Positions 33,652 through 44,211 of a stretch of DNA of 64,000 nt are shown here, one piece after another. The DNA is from Siphonodentalium dalli (Eukaryota; Mollusca; Scaphopoda; Gadilida; Siphonodentaliidae). Positions within the stretch are counted from its first letter, which is position 1; each line of letters opens with the position of its first letter. The notes under the pieces were generated by a model. The model saw only the letters and a program-made list of their open reading frames with translations. It had not been told where the DNA came from and searched no databases. Made by a program: the position numbers and the translations under genes. Where the stretch lies: assembly GCA_032622095.1 (NCBI GenBank), contig CP136067.1, positions 127,815,030 through 127,879,029 on the forward strand, given 5' to 3'.

Positions 33652-34212
33652 CCCCAGGGGTCCGAGTGAGATGAGACATGCGCTATATATATATCTTGCA
33701 TAATATATCTGTATTTACCAAAGTTCCAATCCCCAAGTCGATAGCTCGAGCGGAAACGGAAATGTTAATCCCTGACTTGTGGGTTGGAACTTTGGTACAT
33801 ACAGGTCTATTCTGCACGATAATGCATGCCCCTTCTAGCTCGGACCCTGAGGAAGGTGCGTCCGCGGGTGACATTTTCGGCGTTTTTGCGTGCATTCATA
33901 GAAAATTCCGCGGCAGCGTATGGGTTAGTTTATACACTTCCGCTACAGCTAGCGACTGGTCCGATCGCCCATGAATGCAGAGAGGTATTCGCTGCATAAT
34001 ATGATGTCCATATTTCCGTAGTCAGGCAGCCAGGGTCGGTGGAATATTGGATTTTGCGTACCTGACGGAACCGTTACCGGCCACAAATTATTAGGGGTTA
34101 ACGGTGCCGTTTCAGCTCGAGCTACCGACTTCGGGATTGGAATTTGTGTACATGTATCTATTATACACGATAGTGCATGCATGACCCATCTCGCTCGGAC
34201 CCCTGCGGGGGG
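33652..34212. mobile_element. Inverted-repeat element abutting the pseudo-exon
   Basis: The outer ends are inverted: CCCAGGGGTCCGAGTGAGATG at 33652 and CATCTCGCTCGGACCCCTG at about 34186-34205. Next inward, 33690-33766 is the reverse complement of about 34104-34180 ('tcgagctaccgacttcggga', 'attggaatttgtg'). A further copy of the right end at 33776-33856 means that two related elements may be nested or tandem. Its right edge coincides with the point where homology between the pseudo-exon and the transporter exon stops. There is no transposase. Confidence 0.65.
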
Positions 34213-35117
34213 GGGAACAGAAACGCGCCGTTGAATAGAGCTTGTAGAGAGTGTTCTGAATCCCACTACCATGGAGTGTCTCCGTCTATGTTCATCTTTG
34301 AATCCAGCGTCATTGAGTGTTATCCCATGACTAGGCATTGAATGGAATGGAATTGCATGTCATCTTTCCAAATACCTTATCACCAATGCTCAGTATATCC
34401 GAACTAACGGGTAAGTTCGGCGAACTATGTCTTGGCAGAATAAAGTTAACTCCCTTTGAGCCATGGATCTCAGAAGGGACTACATCAACTGTACTGTTAT
34501 TGTTCACAGATAAATAATGATGCACGTCCTTGCTTATGGATTCAGTCCCAGGTGACATATCACCACATGCAGAGGGCGTACTAAATGACACACTACTTGT
34601 TCTTGACACGAATCTTGCATTTTGGATCTCAGTGAGATTGCAAGAATTCAATGTCGTGCTTCCCGCTGGACAGTTCTGAACATTAGCCGAAATATATGAA
34701 TCCAGTTCTGCCATTTCATTTGGAGAATTGTAAGCAACAGACGACCCTTCAGAATATTTAGGCTTGCAATCTTTTAGAGAATTGTGTATAGTGGAGGGAA
34801 AGCTTCCCTGTCCCTTAGCGATTCTATGTTCATATGTGTTGCATTGTCCAATATCGCTGTCTAGCTCGGTGTCAAATTCCCCAGTCATGCTGTCCTGCAT
34901 CAAAGAACATATATATCCTTGTTTATGGTACTTTCCGGTGTCGTGTGGTTCCCCTGTGACACATGGTCTAGCAATGTATTTCAGTTCCATGACAGTGCGA
35001 TACATTCACACCCTTGCTTTCCAGTGTCACCACTTTCTCCAAGCGTGCATTCCTGACCAGTGAGACACTCACACCATTGTCCCTGACTATGCTCACTGTG
35101 TCCGTCTGTCTCCATCG
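34213..35117 (-). pseudogene. Broken duplicate of the transporter's N-terminal exon
   Basis: It aligns throughout with 27590-28465. Shared protein words include SKDVH, SGSKGVN-like, LPVSSDILSIGDKVFGKMT and RRRHSMVV. At least two frame breaks are visible. One missing base near 34991 (ATGACAGTGCGATAC against ATGAAATTGTCAATAC) separates the start region from the rest. A 4-bp insertion near 34345 (extra TGGA) moves the RRRHSM end to another frame. The last ~80 bp before the donor are replaced by the element at 33652-34212. No copies of the later transporter exons follow in this window, so it looks like a duplicated first exon with its promoter, not a whole gene. Confidence 0.85.
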
Positions 35118-35530
35118 GTTTCTGCCACACCTCGCTGATCCCGGATAAATTAATATCCAAGATTTAAGTGCTGGTGTTCTACGTGACTTCTAGTCTTGAT
35201 AACATTTTCTGACTTAACAATATCAATCCCATTCATGTTTATATCTATACCTCTACTGCTTGGTATTTCGGTTCATTTTAATTTAACAAAATAGTTATGC
35301 GCTACGTTCGACTGGTAAATTATCTAAATTGTTATTATATGCATATTAAAAGCGGACATTGTCATCGAGGGGTACCCAACCACAACATTCGAAATTCGAT
35401 GTATAGTTAATAGTTTGTTGGATCACCTGATTGAGAGTGATAGCTTAGACACCTAGTGATCCATCAAGTCTCCTCGGGGAATGGGGCTCGTGAAGAACAA
35501 TTATCGGTGATACGGAGTAATTCTGGTGTA
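35118..35530 (-). repeat. Duplicated 5' flank of the transporter exon
   Basis: It matches 28470-28808 with substitutions and an insertion of about 70 bp (35300-35395). The whole duplicated unit is therefore about 34213-35530, roughly 1.3 kb. Beyond it, to 35970, nothing is recognised. Confidence 0.75.
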
Positions 35531-35970
35531 TCGTAGTTTCAGTAGTATTATATTGACTTCGGTGATTTCATTCGAAGTCAATTTAACAGTTTCATTGCAT
35601 ACGCCCATTCAATTACATGCAAAAAGTACGAGATAACTCGTAGTCGGCAGTGAATGTGTTAATTCGGGTAATGACATTGCATTTTTTGTTAAAGTAGAGT
35701 AATATTCTCGCCCACCTATATGAATAAATTATCCACCCATTTGATAGACTAGATGAATGAAGAGTTTCAAAAGTTATGTCATTAAATATACGCTATTAAA
35801 CACACCAAAGAGTTTTTATTTATCTGGGACAATTTCTTTTCACGGACAAACAACGCATAGTTACATGAAACGTCACCGCATGCCTTATAGAAGCTGATGT
35901 TAGTTTCGCGTCACATTTGTTGATTTAAGTATGTTTTGTCAAGGTTTTGAATCATGTATTAAATAGAATC

Positions 35971-36109
35971 TACAACTCGTCCCCAGTTTATAGCGGAATT
36001 TACAAAACTCGTCCAGCAATTTAGGTCTGGACCTCGCCATAGGCTCGGTCCAGACCTAATTTACTGGACTCGTTTTGTATATTCCGCTATAAACTGGGGA
36101 CGAGTTGTA
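35971..36109. repeat. Long near-perfect hairpin, ~62-nt arms
   Basis: TACAACTCGTCCCCAGTTTA and onward (35971-36033) pairs with the segment ending TAAACTGGGGACGAGTTGTA (36109). The tip is CTCGCCATAGGCTCG between GGTCTGGACC and GGTCCAGACC. Only a few mismatches interrupt the stem. It is unrelated in arm sequence to the other hairpins. Confidence 0.9.
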
Positions 36110-36800
36110 TATCATCTATGTAGTATAGGGCACGTTACAAACCACACCAACTTCACTAATTTACGGGATAGTAAAATTCTGAGTGCCTGATAACCTGATA
36201 TAATTTCGCGAACGGGTGTGCTTTCTTATGATGGGAACTGAAATAATTGTGTTTTAATTTCGCTCAACATCAACATAAATGGCATATGGTTATGGTTTAA
36301 ACATATTTGTTTTACCAATTAAACATGGTAGCTGGATAGGATGACAATTTCCAGCCACTTTAGATAGACCTACTCTCCCGAAAAATGGTTATTATCCATT
36401 GACTTGTATAGTATACTAGCATTCCTCTGAACTTCTGAAATTTATACATACATTGTATAAAAGTTTTATATATAGTATTGACCCCAGGGGTTGATATCTT
36501 GTTATCGATTTTGAACTAAAATAAGAGACATCCGTGTTTTATATTTCAATGTCTCCCTGGCGTTGCCAGATACGGCGGTTTCATAACTACATCAATCTTC
36601 AGTACAATTACATTTTAGATCTGATTTTCAACGAAGTTTCTCCTTCGCATCAATGTTTTCAAAGATTTTTTTAAATCCAGGGGCTGTTTGAAGCCCGACA
36701 TTATTCTCCATTTTGTTCCATTCCAGATAAAAATAGATGAATAGATTTGTCAAGTACTCTTATACGGACTTCATATGAAATAATTAAAATCGTTAGGATC
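36110..36800. other. Non-coding stretch
   Basis: No gene or clear repeat seen. Confidence 0.4.
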
Positions 36801-36804
36801 CGAT

Positions 36805-37275
36805 TTGGTTCTCCATGAGAAGTCCATCTGGTTCTTCCCGAAGAACCAGATGAGTTCTTCGCGGAGAACCAAATATGCCCCGGATAATTAGGTTCTTCGC
36901 GAAGAACCAAGACAATTGATCAAAATTATTTGGTTCTTCGTGAAGAACCAAGAAAATTTATGAGGAACCAACTGGTTCTTGGGAAGAACCAAATAGCTTA
37001 GTTGGTTCCGCCACTGTGACAGTTTGGTAATTGTAGTAATTGTAACACAGTTGTAGAACCCAAATTTTGGTTCTTGGTAACAATTTTGGTTCTTCATTTG
37101 GTTCTTCAGTGATGTCATAAATATTTCTTATTTGGTTCCTCGTCAAACCATTTGGTTCCTCGTCAACCAAGAACCAATTGTTTCTTTGTTTGGTTCTTCA
37201 ATAAATGGGTAACTATGTTGGTTCCGCCAGCGGGACAGTTTGTAGAACCAACTAAGCTTATCTGGTTCCCCACAT
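36805..37275. repeat. Palindrome-rich GGTTCTTC/GAAGAACC cluster
   Basis: About twenty copies of TTGGTTCT or its complement AGAACCAA are packed here. Several form complete palindromes: GGTTCTTCCCGAAGAACC (36830-36847), GGTTCTTCGCGAAGAACC (36891-36908) and TTGGTTCTTCGTGAAGAACC (36929-36948). 37000-37030 and 37210-37250 are near copies ('ttggttccgcca', 'gacagttt', 'agaacc'). The spacing is irregular, so this is not a simple tandem array. Open minus-strand frames across it are by-products of the repeat. Confidence 0.85.
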
Positions 37276-37339
37276 TATTTGTAGTGTATAGAATTGTTTT
37301 CAGCACGGAACAGTAAAGAGCGCATATGAATATGCATAT

Positions 37340-38050
37340 CCCGATGTTTCCTGTGACAGATTTGGCTACCAGCAAGCACCCAATTTATCGTTACGTTGTG
37401 GCCAATCAAACTGCGCGTTACAAGCTGTTATGGGGACCACTTTACTTCGTTTTGTAATGAAAATGCTACATGATATGAATTGATCGCTCAACACATTATA
37501 TGTATCAGGTTAGCAGCTCGTTTACGTTGGCACAATTCGTATTTGGACACAGATGTTCGCAGACAAGTATAATACTTGAATATACACATGTAACCTACGA
37601 ACTGACCTATTTGAATTATTATAAATGGCTGACACAGGCCGACGCTGAAATAGTTTAAATAGACATATTCTGGGCATTGATGTAGTGAAATCGGAACGAA
37701 CAAGTACATGTATATTATGAAATTAAATACAAGTGGTAACAGAACTTCCGTTTGTGGAGAAAAATCACACTCCGAGCGAGACGAGGTCACGGGTTCGAAC
37801 ATCTCCTATATATTTTGAGACTTCCGTATATGTGTACTATCTAGAATCGAAAACGTGTTGACCTATCGAGAACAAACTTCCTATCTAAAGGTAAAATCCC
37901 ACGGGAATCATCGTCGCGGCGTTTTGGAGAAGCTCAGAGCACCCGTTCTCCACTCTCAGTCACAAAAACGGCACTGCGGTGGTTAATCAAGTAAAAAATT
38001 GCGTTTGTTTATGACGCGTCGCTATAAAAGAGCGTTTGTTTACAATTCAA
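37340..38050. other. Non-coding stretch with a possible tRNA-like B-box
   Basis: No gene recognised. 'gacgaggtcacgggttcgaa' at about 37779-37798 resembles a tRNA T-arm/B-box, and a similar inverted phrase occurs near 48855-48890. There is no matching acceptor stem, so at most a tRNA-derived repeat remnant. Confidence 0.35.
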
Positions 38051-38057
38051 TGCTATC

Positions 38058-38411
38058 GCTCGAAATTTAGCATCGAAAACATATAATTTCTTTTATCAAA
38101 AACATAATTACGTGTTGGACTGTCATTTTAAGAATATATAAGTATTACACACATACACACAAAGTCTCAGCTTAAAATATTGAAAAATAATAGTTTTATC
38201 GACATAAATCGAGTTTAATGGGAAATCCTATGTTAAAATTTAGCATCGAAAAAATTTAATTTCTTCCATCTAAAACATAATTACGTGTTGGACTGTGTCA
38301 TTTTAAGAATATATAAGTATTACACGTAGTCCCACGAAGTCTCAGCTTGAAATTTTGAAAAATAAGAGTTTTATCGACATAAATCGATTTGAATGCGAAA
38401 TCCTATGTTAA
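38058..38411. repeat. Two direct copies of a ~176-bp unit
   Basis: The segment from 'tttagcatcgaaaacatata' to 'aaatcctatgttaaaat' (38065-38238) is repeated at 38239-38414 with scattered differences ('tacgtgttggactgt', 'aagaatatataagtattaca'). Confidence 0.85.
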
Positions 38412-38454
38412 AATTTAAATATTATTTTCGATACACTGTTAAAAATTCTATGGA

Positions 38455-38725
38455 AGCAAAATGGTCAACTCGGGACGGGTCAACCGATTGAGCCCAAACT
38501 TGCTACCTATGGGTACTTTTGTCCCGAAAGTGTCACGGACGGGTCAAATCGTGACCCCGATGTGACATTGACCTTCAAACTGGTCAATTCAAGGTCAAAT
38601 TGGGTAAAACTGGCGGATTTCTGTACTTTTGTCCGGGGAGTGTTTTGGACGGGTCAAATCATGACCACGACCTGACCTTGACCTACAAAATTGTCAATTC
38701 AAGGTCAAATCGGGTAAAACTTGCT
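38455..38725. repeat. Diverged tandem repeat, 'GACGGGTCAAATCxTGACC'
   Basis: Two to three units of about 125 bp share 'acttttgtccsg', 'agtgt.....ggacgggtcaaatc', 'tgaccttgacc' and 'tcaattcaaggtcaaat..gggtaaaact'. The flanks at 37880-37960 and 38890-38990 are also related to each other ('gaatcgaaaacg', 'gttttggagaagctc' and variants). Confidence 0.7.
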
Positions 38726-39101
38726 GATTTCGACGAAGTTTGGTACAACTGCAGCACAAGTGTCTCGGAACCTGTTGCAATTGCTTTTTCGAACAAAGCC
38801 ATGGGACGAATGCCGCCAATGGCGGGCTAACCTGCTAGTCTACTATAATTTTGAGACTTCGTATATAAATATATGTGTGTGTGTACTTTATAGAATCGAA
38901 AACGGCTGGTCAGATCGAGCTCAAACTTCCCATCTAAGGGTCAAAACCCACGGGAATGGTCAACGTCGCGTTTTGGACAAGCTCTGAGCACTCATTCTCC
39001 ACTCCCACTTTTTTTTTTTAAGTTTCATGTTTCCGACGAACCACGCCAGTGGCGGGCTAACCTGCTACTGCTAGTATACTATAAAACACAAATTATTGTA
39101 A

Positions 39102-39265
39102 TGTGGGTGTTACTTTGGAATTTACTAATTTCGTAATACAAAATTTGTATTTTATTATAAAATAAAAATTTGTATTATAAAATAAAAATTTGTATTATAA
39201 CATACACATTTTGTAATACAAAAATACTATTACAAAAATAGTAAATTCCAAAGTAACACGCACGA
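39102..39265. mobile_element. Short AT-rich MITE
   Basis: 'gtgttactttggaatttact' at 39106 is inverted at about 39238-39261 ('agtaaattccaaagtaacac'), enclosing about 100 bp of 'aatacaaaattt' words. One half of a second copy is present at 48900-48990 within the downstream duplicated block. Confidence 0.7.
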
Positions 39266-39889
39266 TACAATAACTTCAATCACTTTGTTTTTATAGTATT
39301 CAACTGGATTTCTACCAGTGTTTGTCTCTCATTGTTGATATTTATTCAACATACATGTATGACAATAACTTCATTAACAACATGCATTCACGAGAAATGA
39401 TATTCAAGAGATCTTCTGGAAAACTCTTTGCTTATTGTGAAGAATGGGAGCGTGAATGTTCCATCTTTTGAGGTCGATGGTATATTTATACACACTCGAT
39501 TTGCCTAGTCTATTTTATTCACAAGTTGTTGCCTACGCTATTAAAATTTCGGAGTTCATAGTACTCGCCATCTTCTTCGCGGTTCAAATCACCATGTTTG
39601 TAATTTTATAGTATTGGGCCCTGGGATGAGGGAAATCACAATGTGCCATTGTCTTCGATTGAGTAGTAACATAAGTTTGAGAACAATATTTATTCACAAT
39701 GTAGCACGTTATGTGAAACAATATATATTAACAATAATTTAACCAGCTCTTTATATCATATACATTTTTATAAATAACAAAAACATTATCACAGCTAAGC
39801 TTGAAATCAAAACAAAAATCTCAGACACCAAGCAGTTCATATATTGCTATACCCAAATTACTTTGGGGGGGATGTATTAATAAATATTT

Positions 39890-40095
39890 AGTCAAGAAAG
39901 ACGTGTGACTACCGTCAAGTGCGGCTGAACTACGCCACAACGCCGTTAAACATGGTTGAACCCCATTTGAACATCGGAAATGTGCGCTGATCAAGTTTTA
40001 ATCACTTGGTGCACTGGTGTCTGAGAAATAACATAACAACAAATAACAAATAACAACAAACAACAGAGTAACAACAACTTGATGACGACGAACAG
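39890..40095 (-). other. 3' flank of Cdc25 copy A
   Basis: This is non-coding sequence directly after the copy A stop codon at 40096. It is well conserved in copy C (54775-54974), including the low-complexity 'aacaacaaataacaaataac' tract, and includes the probable 3' UTR. Confidence 0.5.
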
Positions 40096-40221
40096 CTAGA
40101 ATCTCAGCGATCTCTTTCTCTGACCGTTGGACCAGGACTTGGACTTGGCTCGGAAGTGACGTAGCTGAGATGAGTAATCCTGGTGCAGCATAGGTCGATA
40201 TGACTGCGGGGTGCAGAGCGC
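40096..40221 (-). CDS. Cdc25-like phosphatase copy A, last exon
   Basis: This 126-nt exon runs from an acceptor (CTTTCCAG before 40221) to a TAG stop at 40096-40098. It encodes 41 residues beginning ALCTPQSYRPMLHQDYSS, then LRHFRAKSKSWSNGQRKR. This is the conserved Cdc25 C-terminal tail ('LC.PQ.Y.PM.H.d....L..F+.+SK+W'), which in known Cdc25 proteins packs near the active site and helps bind the Cdk-cyclin substrate. It begins in phase 0, matching the preceding exon. Confidence 0.9.
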   Translation of the reverse strand, partial: ALCTPQSYRPMLHQDYSSQLRHFRAKSKSWSNGQRKRSLRF

Positions 40222-40451
40222 CTGGAAAGAGTAATATATAGCAAATAAGTACAAAATAATACTTTCACAGTTTCACGAATTATATGTAGAAAACGTACTT
40301 GTTGAGGTGCTGAAACACCGTTGCATCGACAGTGAACTACATTTGTTGCAATTACTCTACACATGTGTGTATCAAACGTGAGCTTATTGGCACAATGTCT
40401 TGTCACCATATTTTGAAACGAATTTCGAAAATGTAGTGAAACAAAACGCAC

Positions 40452-40569
40452 CTGTTTGGATTCGAAGAATTCCTTATATCCGCCATGAAGTATATAGATT
40501 TCAGGGTAAAACAGGTTCGGGTAATTCTCTGCGTTCATCTCTCTGTCCTTCTGTCGCAGGTGCCTGAGC
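40452..40569 (-). CDS. Cdc25-like phosphatase copy A, exon after the catalytic loop
   Basis: A 118-nt exon with acceptor ATTTCTAG and donor CAG before GTGCGT. It encodes LRHLRQKDREMNAENYPNLF, then YPEIYILHGGYKEFFESKQ. This corresponds to the Cdc25 segment 'R..D+..N.YP.L.YPE.Y.L.GGYKEFF' that closes the rhodanese-like catalytic domain. It supplies the last base of the split ATG (M) codon from the catalytic exon. Confidence 0.92.
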
Positions 40570-40975
40570 CTAGAAATGAATACATTCAGATATAAACCTT
40601 CGCTCACGACATAATCATAGCAATCACATATACATGTAGTTAACTGTATTGCTACGTGTATGCTTACATCCGATTACAAAGAACTTAATTAAATAATTAA
40701 ATAATGCTACAATTTATCCTTTTCATTTTCATGTTAAACTTAAAGGGGTACTGTATACTAAATCCGGCCATCTGCGTTTATACCGAATATCAGCATAACA
40801 TTAATGAATTAGAGACATGGATTAGTGTAAAATACACGTGTACTCTATGCACGATGCAAACAACATGGTAATTATAATGAAAATGAATTTAGTGTTTTAA
40901 GGTTTGTCAATTAGCCTATTCCATTCATATGTTAATACATTAATAAACTATGGTTGACATAGAATTGATACTTAC

Positions 40976-41097
40976 ATTTTTGGACCGCGTTCAGATGTGA
41001 ACTCGCAGTGAAAGATGACGATGGTCCTGTGTTTGAGGGGAGCGTCGCCCAAAAACCTCTTCTCGATCATCGCCTGCGTGTGGAGATTCTCAGCATC
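40976..41097 (-). CDS. Cdc25-like phosphatase copy A, catalytic-loop exon
   Basis: A 122-nt exon (acceptor TTATTTGCAG, donor AT before GTAAGT) encodes [20 protein letters not shown], then [26 protein letters not shown] is the HCX5R phosphate-binding loop of dual-specificity Cdc25 phosphatases, with the catalytic cysteine and arginine both present. The loop reads T where copies B and C read S (HCEFSSER, the usual form). Family knowledge says Cdc25 removes inhibitory phosphates from Cdk to trigger cell-cycle transitions. The activity of this copy is inferred from the intact loop. Confidence 0.95.
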
Positions 41098-41592
41098 CTG
41101 CAAATAAGAGGTGACTTAGATACAGATCCTTAGACAATACAAACACTACACAATTCAACCGCAAAATCGCCCGACAGGAAAACTGATCATTATTATAACA
41201 AAAATATAATTTTGTTCGGGTATTGACGATTGTTAACAATGGGTGGCTGCATTTAGATTCTTGACACACACCACCATTAAGAGTGATACAATAAATCTGA
41301 ATTGATATTCTGAGCGAGTTACCAATTTAATTATTGGACTCATTATCAACAAAAAAACAAAAGAAATAAAACTATACGGATATACATGTAAAAATTTGTA
41401 ATACATGTATATGTAATTTCAACATATATATTGATATTTGTTACGTAATAAAATAATGTTGTCAATCAAAATAATGCCAATAAGATAATTTAACTTGACA
41501 TGATCCTCATTATTTTACAAAAGAAATAAATCGATTGCTGTGTTATATTGGCAAATATTAGAGCAGATGTCATGTCGGTGACGCACACGTAC

Positions 41593-41691
41593 CTGGATAT
41601 GTCCACCTTCGTACTCATATGGGTATCGACAGTCTACGACCACAAACTCGTCGATGCTGTTGCTGAATCGGCCTGACATCAAATCTTCCAA
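41593..41691 (-). CDS. Cdc25-like phosphatase copy A, rhodanese-fold exon
   Basis: A 99-nt exon in phase 0 at both ends (acceptor TTTACAG, donor CAG before GTACGT) encodes [19 protein letters not shown], then [14 protein letters not shown]. [13 protein letters not shown] is a hallmark of the Cdc25 rhodanese-like domain. The next exon starts DAENL where most Cdc25 proteins have GAxNL. Confidence 0.95.
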
Positions 41692-42241
41692 CTGTAAACA
41701 AAAATTATCAATTTCACTATCTATATTTTAAAACTGGAACATGTCTACGATGAAACTACGGCACTTGGATATTTTAGCATATTTGTTTTACTCATCCTAT
41801 AAGAACACTGGACGTCTAGTGAAGAATTTCGAGACATGACTGTATACACCATTTATCACACATCTTTCCTAACTACTTTATTATCTTATCCCATCTATCA
41901 CACCTCACTCTTACTCATCCCTGCACTCGCTTAACTATTCCAACAATTATGAGAGAACAGAGAACTATATTTGAATTTCCGCCTTTACATTGTAGCTGCC
42001 TGTATTGAAACTTGAGGTAACATTTACATAGCAATTATTTTTATAAAAGCCATAGGCTTGTTATCCCGTCATAATTTGAACAGTTTACTTTTCTATCAGT
42101 TTGAATTTCAGATATAGAAGGAAGTCCAGATAGTTGGGCACAAAAGCAACATGGAAACATTCATATTACACGTATACGACAATCAAATACATGTATGTCT
42201 CGATTATCGAATAGATACATTAATACGTTGAAATCACTCAC

Positions 42242-42517
42242 TGTTTGTGGGGATATGTACTTGAGGTCCTTGTGACGACCTGAGATGACGCGGAGAGTGT
42301 AGCTCGAGGTCCCGTCACAGATCAGATCAACGTTGGAGGTCATGGAGTTGAGAGCTTCTTTAATTCTCATGTCGTCTTTGTCTGATTTCTCTAACAGTTG
42401 GCGTGTGGCTGGTGGTTCGATGACATCACATTTCTCGGTGATCTGGCGTTTCAGACAGTTGTCGGAGGATTTTGAACGTCCGAAAAGACATCGAACTGGT
42501 CTACGACGGATGGACAA
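42242..42517 (-). CDS. Cdc25-like phosphatase copy A, linker exon into the catalytic domain
   Basis: A 276-nt exon, phase 0 at both ends (acceptor CGCTTCCAG, donor ACA before GTGAGT). It starts LSIRRRPVRCLFGRSKSSDN and ends RHKDLKYISPQT, which matches the start of the Cdc25 catalytic domain ('LiGD....L....g+H.DLKYI.p.T'). The FGRSKSSDNCLKR segment resembles the position of the Chk-phosphorylated 14-3-3 site in vertebrate Cdc25C (inference). Copy A reads DLICDG where B, C and D read DLIGDG, a glycine to cysteine change at a normally conserved residue. Confidence 0.92.
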
Positions 42518-43605
42518 CTGGAAGCGAAATATTTAGAACAGTGATACATGTATCAAAATATCATATAATTATTTGCTTAGCTGTTTGTATTTAAATACTT
42601 AAATTATAAGCGTAAACTTAGATGCCACACATACACTATAGAAATATGGCTTCTTGTCTTAGGGTGGATACACACATGCATGCAACCTCTGTAATTATCG
42701 TGTGTTTGGCGTTTTACACGGATAATACAGACAATGTAACATGTGTCCACTGACAACCCAATCATTGCGGACGTGTTGGCCGCACTGAGTTCTAGTTCCA
42801 ATTAAGGAATGTAGAGAAGCCGCTATCTTGGACCGAGTCGCCAGGCCACTTAAAATACTTGTTCGTGGGATAACCCAGATGGTGGACGTTCTATTTAAAT
42901 CATTATTAGTCCTCTCTTGATATTTATAGCAGTGGTGGATCCGGATTTCCCCGACGCGGGGGCTATATATATATGACCCCGAAAGCTACCAGGCGGGGGT
43001 GGCTAACTCTGAGCTATTTAAGTAAAACATTATATTGTACCTTCTTGCGCAGATTATTCCGACCGATATACAACTAAGTCCCTTAGCGATTTGAAGCTTT
43101 CAGGACCCCATGCCAAACAAGCATCATGGTCGAACATATTCTATATGAAGCCTGTATATGCCAGACGTGTCGCTTCTGGTGTTCGTGCATTAATAAAATG
43201 TCACACAGAGTTGACTAATTTCCGCATCCGTAAGAGAAGACGTGTTTTGGACTGGCCTTAAATGTCCTGATAGCAGACAGTTTGACTTCGCTTATCACTA
43301 CTCACTTGTCTGGCATGTTAACAATGAACGCTCGCAGATATTTAATGTTGTCAATTATTGGTGTGGCCATGTAAAATACATGTATTTTACACACAGAAAT
43401 TACATGCATACTGTGTGTATCCACCCTTAGGCTGCTGAAATGCTTTCCTAAATTGCTGGATAAACTGTATTCGTGTATAGGTTTCTTGGTGTTAATTGTC
43501 CGGCCATAATTTTAGCCGGTCCTATATGGTTTTTGTCAAATCTTATTAACCTATTAATGTGGCGTTCATTGTTTTCTTAATTTTAGAAATAATAATATAA
43601 CGTAC

Positions 43606-43686
43606 CTCAGACTTAGTAGGTGTTTCTGATGGGAGAAAAGAACTGAAGCTACCCTCATGTTCGCTGATGTGCGCAGTAGTTGGTGT
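43606..43686 (-). CDS. Cdc25-like phosphatase copy A, short regulatory exon
   Basis: An 81-nt exon, phase 0 at both ends (acceptor TTGTTTTCCAG, donor GAG before GTACGT) encoding 27 residues: TPTTAHISEHEGSFSSFLPS, then ETPTKSE. It contains two TP motifs that could be Cdk or Polo-related phosphosites, as is common in Cdc25 N-terminal regions. It is too short to be found as an ORF and is supported by clean splice sites and identical translation in copy C. Confidence 0.8.
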
Positions 43687-44094
43687 CTGGAAAACAAATT
43701 ATATTCATTAATGTGGATATAATTAGACATATCAATTAAAATTTATGTCAAGGAACTCAATTACTATTTCCTGTGTGGAACATTCTGTGCCTCTTATATT
43801 ATACATTACAGCATAGACTATTGAAAGAAAATAATCGAAAATATGCGAATAAAATACATAACATAATGTGAGCATGTAGGTGTCATAATACATACGTTCG
43901 TGTTGATTACTGTGGTTGCGTTCGAATCTTCGCATAAAACGAACTGACGAACTAACTAGTGATCTATTACTTAATACTGTTCTTAAATAAGCACAATGTT
44001 TAAACTGAAATTGTTTCTCTAAATTACGGATAATAGGTCCTTATAAATCACGTTTGTACGAGTTGGCAATTTCTCCTGCTCTAATCCTGCTTAC

Positions 44095-44211
44095 CTCTAC
44101 GTCTATACCGCTATCTTTGGACGACTCGTCGACGTGAAGCTTGAAGTCACAAGGGCTCAACAGCTGGATGATATCCATGGTATCGTCTATGTCGAAAGTG
44201 ATGTTAGGAAT
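44095..44211 (-). CDS. Cdc25-like phosphatase copy A, N-terminal exon with DSG motif
   Basis: A 117-nt exon, phase 0 at both ends (acceptor TTTTTCTTTCAG, donor GAG before GTAAGC), encoding IPNITFDIDDTMDIIQLLSP, then CDFKLHVDESSKDSGIDVE. The acidic DSG motif resembles the beta-TrCP phosphodegron of vertebrate Cdc25A (inference). An upstream exon with the start codon must exist but was not identified. The predicted chain from this exon on is about 312 residues. Confidence 0.82.

Noticed and set aside
35971-36109. microRNA precursor
   Set aside because: Arms of ~62 nt with almost no bulges and a GC-rich tip shared with unrelated hairpins fit an inverted duplication better than a miRNA stem. Small-RNA data would be needed.
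36805-37275. CRISPR-like repeat array
   Set aside because: Spacing is irregular, half-sites vary, and this is eukaryotic DNA.
37770-37800. tRNA gene
   Set aside because: Only a B-box-like GGTTCGAA phrase is present; no acceptor or anticodon stem can be formed.
40104-40607. A 167-codon minus-strand protein
   Set aside because: The frame reads through an intron between two Cdc25 exons; the true last exon is read in another frame.
42161-42517. A start codon for the Cdc25 copies at the MSIRRRP frame
   Set aside because: The codon is TTG, directly after a splice acceptor (CTTCCAG). It is the first codon of an internal exon, not a start. The same holds for copies B, C and D.
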